Assembly (NCBI GenBank): GCA_051439375.1
Contig: JBFRWB010000245.1
Coordinates: 1-64,000, forward strand
Direction: 5' to 3'
DNA: 64,000 nucleotides
Source of the DNA: JBGTGT01 sp051439375
Lineage (GTDB): Bacteria; Cyanobacteriota; Cyanobacteriia; Cyanobacteriales; Microcystaceae
The notes below the pieces were generated by a model that was given only the letters and a program-made list of their open reading frames with translations, searched no databases and was not told the DNA's origin. The translations under genes were made by a program, and so were the position numbers. Numbering within the stretch: position 1 is the stretch's first letter; the number at the start of each line of letters is the position of its first letter. This document shows positions 61,850 to 64,000 of this stretch, piece by piece.

Positions 61850-62635
61850 TTAACTATTCTTTTCTACCAGATGTCTAATTTGTTGACAAAAAATCTTAAT
61901 TTGTTCAAGATCACTGGTTTGCTGAGGATAAGATAGAGAAGGCCGTTGAATAAGAATTAAAGGAATCTTCAATTCTTGAGAAATCTGTCGTTTAATGTCT
62001 TCTCCTCCTACCTGTCCCGATGCTTTAGATACAACTGTTTCAATTTTCCAATGTTGCCAGAGAGCTTTTTCCATTTCATAATCTAGAGGTGGCCGAAAAG
62101 CAATTAACTGTTTCGGGGAAAATCCTGCATTTAAGGCTGCTTGTAAGGAGTCTATTTTCGGTAAAATACGAGCATACAAAGTCGCTTTATCATGCCAGTT
62201 TTCCAAGAATTTTAATCCTTGATAACCAATGGTTAATAACACTCGCTTACCTAACAAGTAATAATCTGTTAATATCGTATGCAGACTCTCTACTTCAATT
62301 ATATTTTGTCCTAATAATATGGGTCGTTCATAGCGAAGATAGGGTAGCTGGTAGATCGTAGCACAATGAATGGCCAATTGGGAGATTTCCGAAGCATAGG
62401 GGTGAGAAGCATCAATAATTCCTTTTATATTGTTGTTTATGACAAATTCTGCTGCGATTTCCCTAGATAAGCGAGTTATTACCACCGTTAAACAAGGATG
62501 TTGAGGATACAAAGGAATAGCTTCTTCTGTTGTCACTGTTACCACACAAGAGAGGTTTAAACGGATGATTGCAGTTGCAAGTTCTCGACTTTCGGATGTT
62601 CCACCAATTAGCCATAGATTTTGCTGATTAATCAT
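61850..62635 (-). CDS. cobK: Precorrin-6A reductase / cobalt-precorrin-6A reductase
   Basis: A 261-residue CbiJ/CobK family enzyme. W-L-I-G-G-T-S-E-S-R-E-L near residue 8 is the NAD(P) motif, D-A-S-H-P-Y-A-S near 75 the family signature, and V-V-S-K-A-S-G-Q-V-G-G near 203 another. It reduces the corrin ring in cobalamin synthesis. The gene starts 8 bp inside the upstream small membrane protein gene, suggesting translational coupling. No cobalamin riboswitch is visible. Confidence 0.9.
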   Translation of the reverse strand: MINQQNLWLIGGTSESRELATAIIRLNLSCVVTVTTEEAIPLYPQHPCLTVVITRLSREIAAEFVINNNIKGIIDASHPYASEISQLAIHCATIYQLPYLRYERPILLGQNIIEVESLHTILTDYYLLGKRVLLTIGYQGLKFLENWHDKATLYARILPKIDSLQAALNAGFSPKQLIAFRPPLDYEMEKALWQHWKIETVVSKASGQVGGEDIKRQISQELKIPLILIQRPSLSYPQQTSDLEQIKIFCQQIRHLVEKNS

Positions 62636-62831
62636 CGTTTTTACCTTTTAAGGCTTTGCGAAAGTTCTGACGATAAGAACCATTGGCTATAATGAGAACT
62701 GGCCAGAGATAAGATAGGATTAAACGAGTGGGTAAACGACGACTGAAGGTGGTTTGACGATAGCCAGTCCAAAACTTCCAGATACCTCCCAAATAGATAC
62801 CAATGATTATTAAAGCAATTAAGTCTGCCAT
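62628..62831 (-). CDS. Small membrane protein, cyanobacterial
   Basis: A 67-residue protein with a hydrophobic start (M-A-D-L-I-A-L-I-I-I-G-I-Y-L-G-G) and a short basic tail (F-R-K-A-L-K-G-K-N-D-D). Its central R-L-P-T-R-L-I-L-S-Y-L-W-P-V segment could be a second span. It overlaps cobK by 8 bp. I recognise no family; it has the look of a conserved small cyanobacterial membrane protein, and its coupling to cobK is the only clue. Confidence 0.6.
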   Translation of the reverse strand: MADLIALIIIGIYLGGIWKFWTGYRQTTFSRRLPTRLILSYLWPVLIIANGSYRQNFRKALKGKNDD

Positions 62832-62909
62832 TTGATTTACCTTGAGTTGAGGGTTAACTCTATCTTTAGAGCTAGATAAAATTTACCATGATTTTTTTGA
62901 ACAGGTTAG

Positions 62910-64000
62910 CTATATTTTAAAATAAAATGTCGCTCCTTGGTCAATTACACTTTCTGCCCAAATTTTACCCCCATGACAGTTAATAATACGGTGAACTGTT
63001 GCCAAACCAATTCCATTTCCTTGAAACGCTTTGCTACTGTGAATCCGTTGAAAGGCTTGAAAGAGACGATGAGAATCAGTCATATCAAAGCCAACACCAT
63101 TATCTTCAATAAAGAAAGCTTTATGGTCGTTGTTAAACCCTATTTTAATCTGGGCAAGAGATTGATAAGCTGTATATTTCCACGCATTTCTTATTAAGTT
63201 TTCCATCATAATTTTCAACAATCCTGAATCTCCTTTTACAATTAAATTGGGTTCAATCTCTATGATTACGCTTCGATTTTGATCTTGTTCTTTTAAAGAA
63301 TCACAAATTGTGTTAGCAAGTTCAGAAAGATTAACTGAGGCTTTACGAAGTATTCTGTGATCAATCTGGGTTAACCTAAGAATATCTTCAATTAATTGTT
63401 TCATCTGCTTACCATTAGCTTGAATACGCCTTAGATAATGATTGGCTTTCTCATCAAAGTAATCTTGATACTGCCTCTCTAGAGCTTGACTAAACCCTTC
63501 TATTGCCCGTAAAGGAGCGCCTAAATCATGGGAAAGAGAATAAGAAAAGGCTTGTAATGATTGATTTTTTTGGATTAACAGCTTATTTTTTTCATATAGT
63601 TGTTTAAACAAATTATGAGTTACATACTTAAGTTTTTTACCCTGTTTAGTTGTTAGATAAATAAAATTGGGAAGTGTTTCTAGGGAAGATTCCATTAAAG
63701 AAAACTCTACTTCTAAGGTTTCAGAATTAATCGTTACTTTTGGTGGACAGCCTTGAGTTTTCTCATCTTGAGTCGTCAATTGATTTTTCGACTTTTCAAA
63801 ACATATATATTCTTTTATTTGTGGTTCATCTGTTAATAATTGCTTTAGGTATAAACGAGAACGGAAATCTTCTCTATAATCAATAGATGGATAACTTTTT
63901 AACCAATAGTGATAGGATTTGATATAACCTATAAATGATACTAAATGCCCATAAAAATAGTCCCCTAAATAAAAACATAGCATCTTTTTTAATTGATGAT
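62910..64000 (-). CDS. Sensor histidine kinase, possibly truncated by the window edge
   Basis: At least 357 residues. A first ATG is at 63983, but the frame stays open to the window edge, so the gene may start beyond it. The HisKA domain has S-L-S-H-D-L-G-A-P-L-R-A-I (phosphoacceptor His) near residue 148 and the HATPase domain has E-N-L-I-R-N-A-W-K-Y, D-N-G-V-G-F-D and N-G-I-G-L-A. The N-terminal part (~1-130) is not a recognised sensor domain. HisKA text such as L-R-A-I-E-G-F-S resembles phytochrome-type or hybrid kinases. No response regulator is adjacent in the window. Confidence 0.85.
   Translation of the reverse strand, partial: HQLKKMLCFYLGDYFYGHLVSFIGYIKSYHYWLKSYPSIDYREDFRSRLYLKQLLTDEPQIKEYICFEKSKNQLTTQDEKTQGCPPKVTINSETLEVEFSLMESSLETLPNFIYLTTKQGKKLKYVTHNLFKQLYEKNKLLIQKNQSLQAFSYSLSHDLGAPLRAIEGFSQALERQYQDYFDEKANHYLRRIQANGKQMKQLIEDILRLTQIDHRILRKASVNLSELANTICDSLKEQDQNRSVIIEIEPNLIVKGDSGLLKIMMENLIRNAWKYTAYQSLAQIKIGFNNDHKAFFIEDNGVGFDMTDSHRLFQAFQRIHSSKAFQGNGIGLATVHRIINCHGGKIWAESVIDQGATFYFKI

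Overview
The window is a 64 kb piece of a cyanobacterial chromosome. The evidence is the many HIP1 octamers (GCGATCGC), the low-GC coding style, and cyanobacteria- or plastid-type genes (Ycf66, PSRP-3/Ycf65, DUF4330, DUF4278, an Flv3-type flavodiiron protein, a glutamine riboswitch of the glnA RNA class). Heptameric tandem repeats and dispersed palindromes point to a unicellular Chroococcales/Oscillatoriales-type genome such as Crocosphaera/Cyanothece; the genus is inference. Almost all genes are chromosomal housekeeping or accessory functions in short operons on both strands. I see no prophage, no CRISPR array and no intact insertion sequence.

Layout. 0-9.4 kb: the end of a phosphodiester glycosidase, an alpha/beta hydrolase, a DUF2256 mini-protein, dapA-rnj, lepB, a dihydroorotase, a RodA/FtsW protein and a histidine phosphatase. 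9.4-15.3 kb: Ycf66 with a triplicated acidic tail, a MOSC protein, accA, a short-chain dehydrogenase, folE and an SLH protein. 15.4-19.5 kb: a 1017-residue secreted subtilisin-like protease with duplicated cadherin-like domains and a type I secretion C-terminus, then a 1.1 kb gene-free but structure-rich gap. 19.5-33 kb: small metabolic genes, two Rpn-type nuclease genes, a PadR regulator, gcvT, PSRP-3, a GH104 lysozyme-like protein, three ABC ATPases without permeases, an MTA/SAH-nucleosidase-like protein, Flv3, and a 21-bp minisatellite. 33-40 kb: a glycosyltransferase-TPR protein, pyrG, a His-rich COG0523 GTPase, a cysteine-less rhodanese, 5-FTHF cyclo-ligase and tRNA-fMet. 40-46 kb: a giant TamB. 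46-52.5 kb: an exported hydratase-like protein, a sulfotransferase fragment, a GT2-GtrA fusion, ACP phosphodiesterase, LarE, a phosphopantetheinyl transferase, and a DUF4278 gene with an elaborate nitrogen-controlled leader. 52.5-60 kb: tsaE, a type I secretion adaptor and ABC exporter, GltS and DUF4330. 60-64 kb: a coiled-coil membrane protein, a methyltransferase, precorrin-6A reductase, and a histidine kinase reaching the window edge.

The most notable element is the leader of the DUF4278 gene at 52014. In about 150 bp it holds a sigma70-like promoter, a perfect NtcA palindrome (GTA-N8-TAC) placed over the -10/+1, a glutamine-riboswitch aptamer, and a hairpin that buries the Shine-Dalgarno. 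This is a compact two-layer nitrogen switch like that of the glutamine synthetase inactivating factors and PirA. Other points of interest are the pairing of a type I exporter (catalytically dead C39 domain, cyclic-nucleotide-binding domain) with a plausible protease substrate elsewhere in the window, phosphopantetheine writer and eraser genes flanking larE, and several repeat families.
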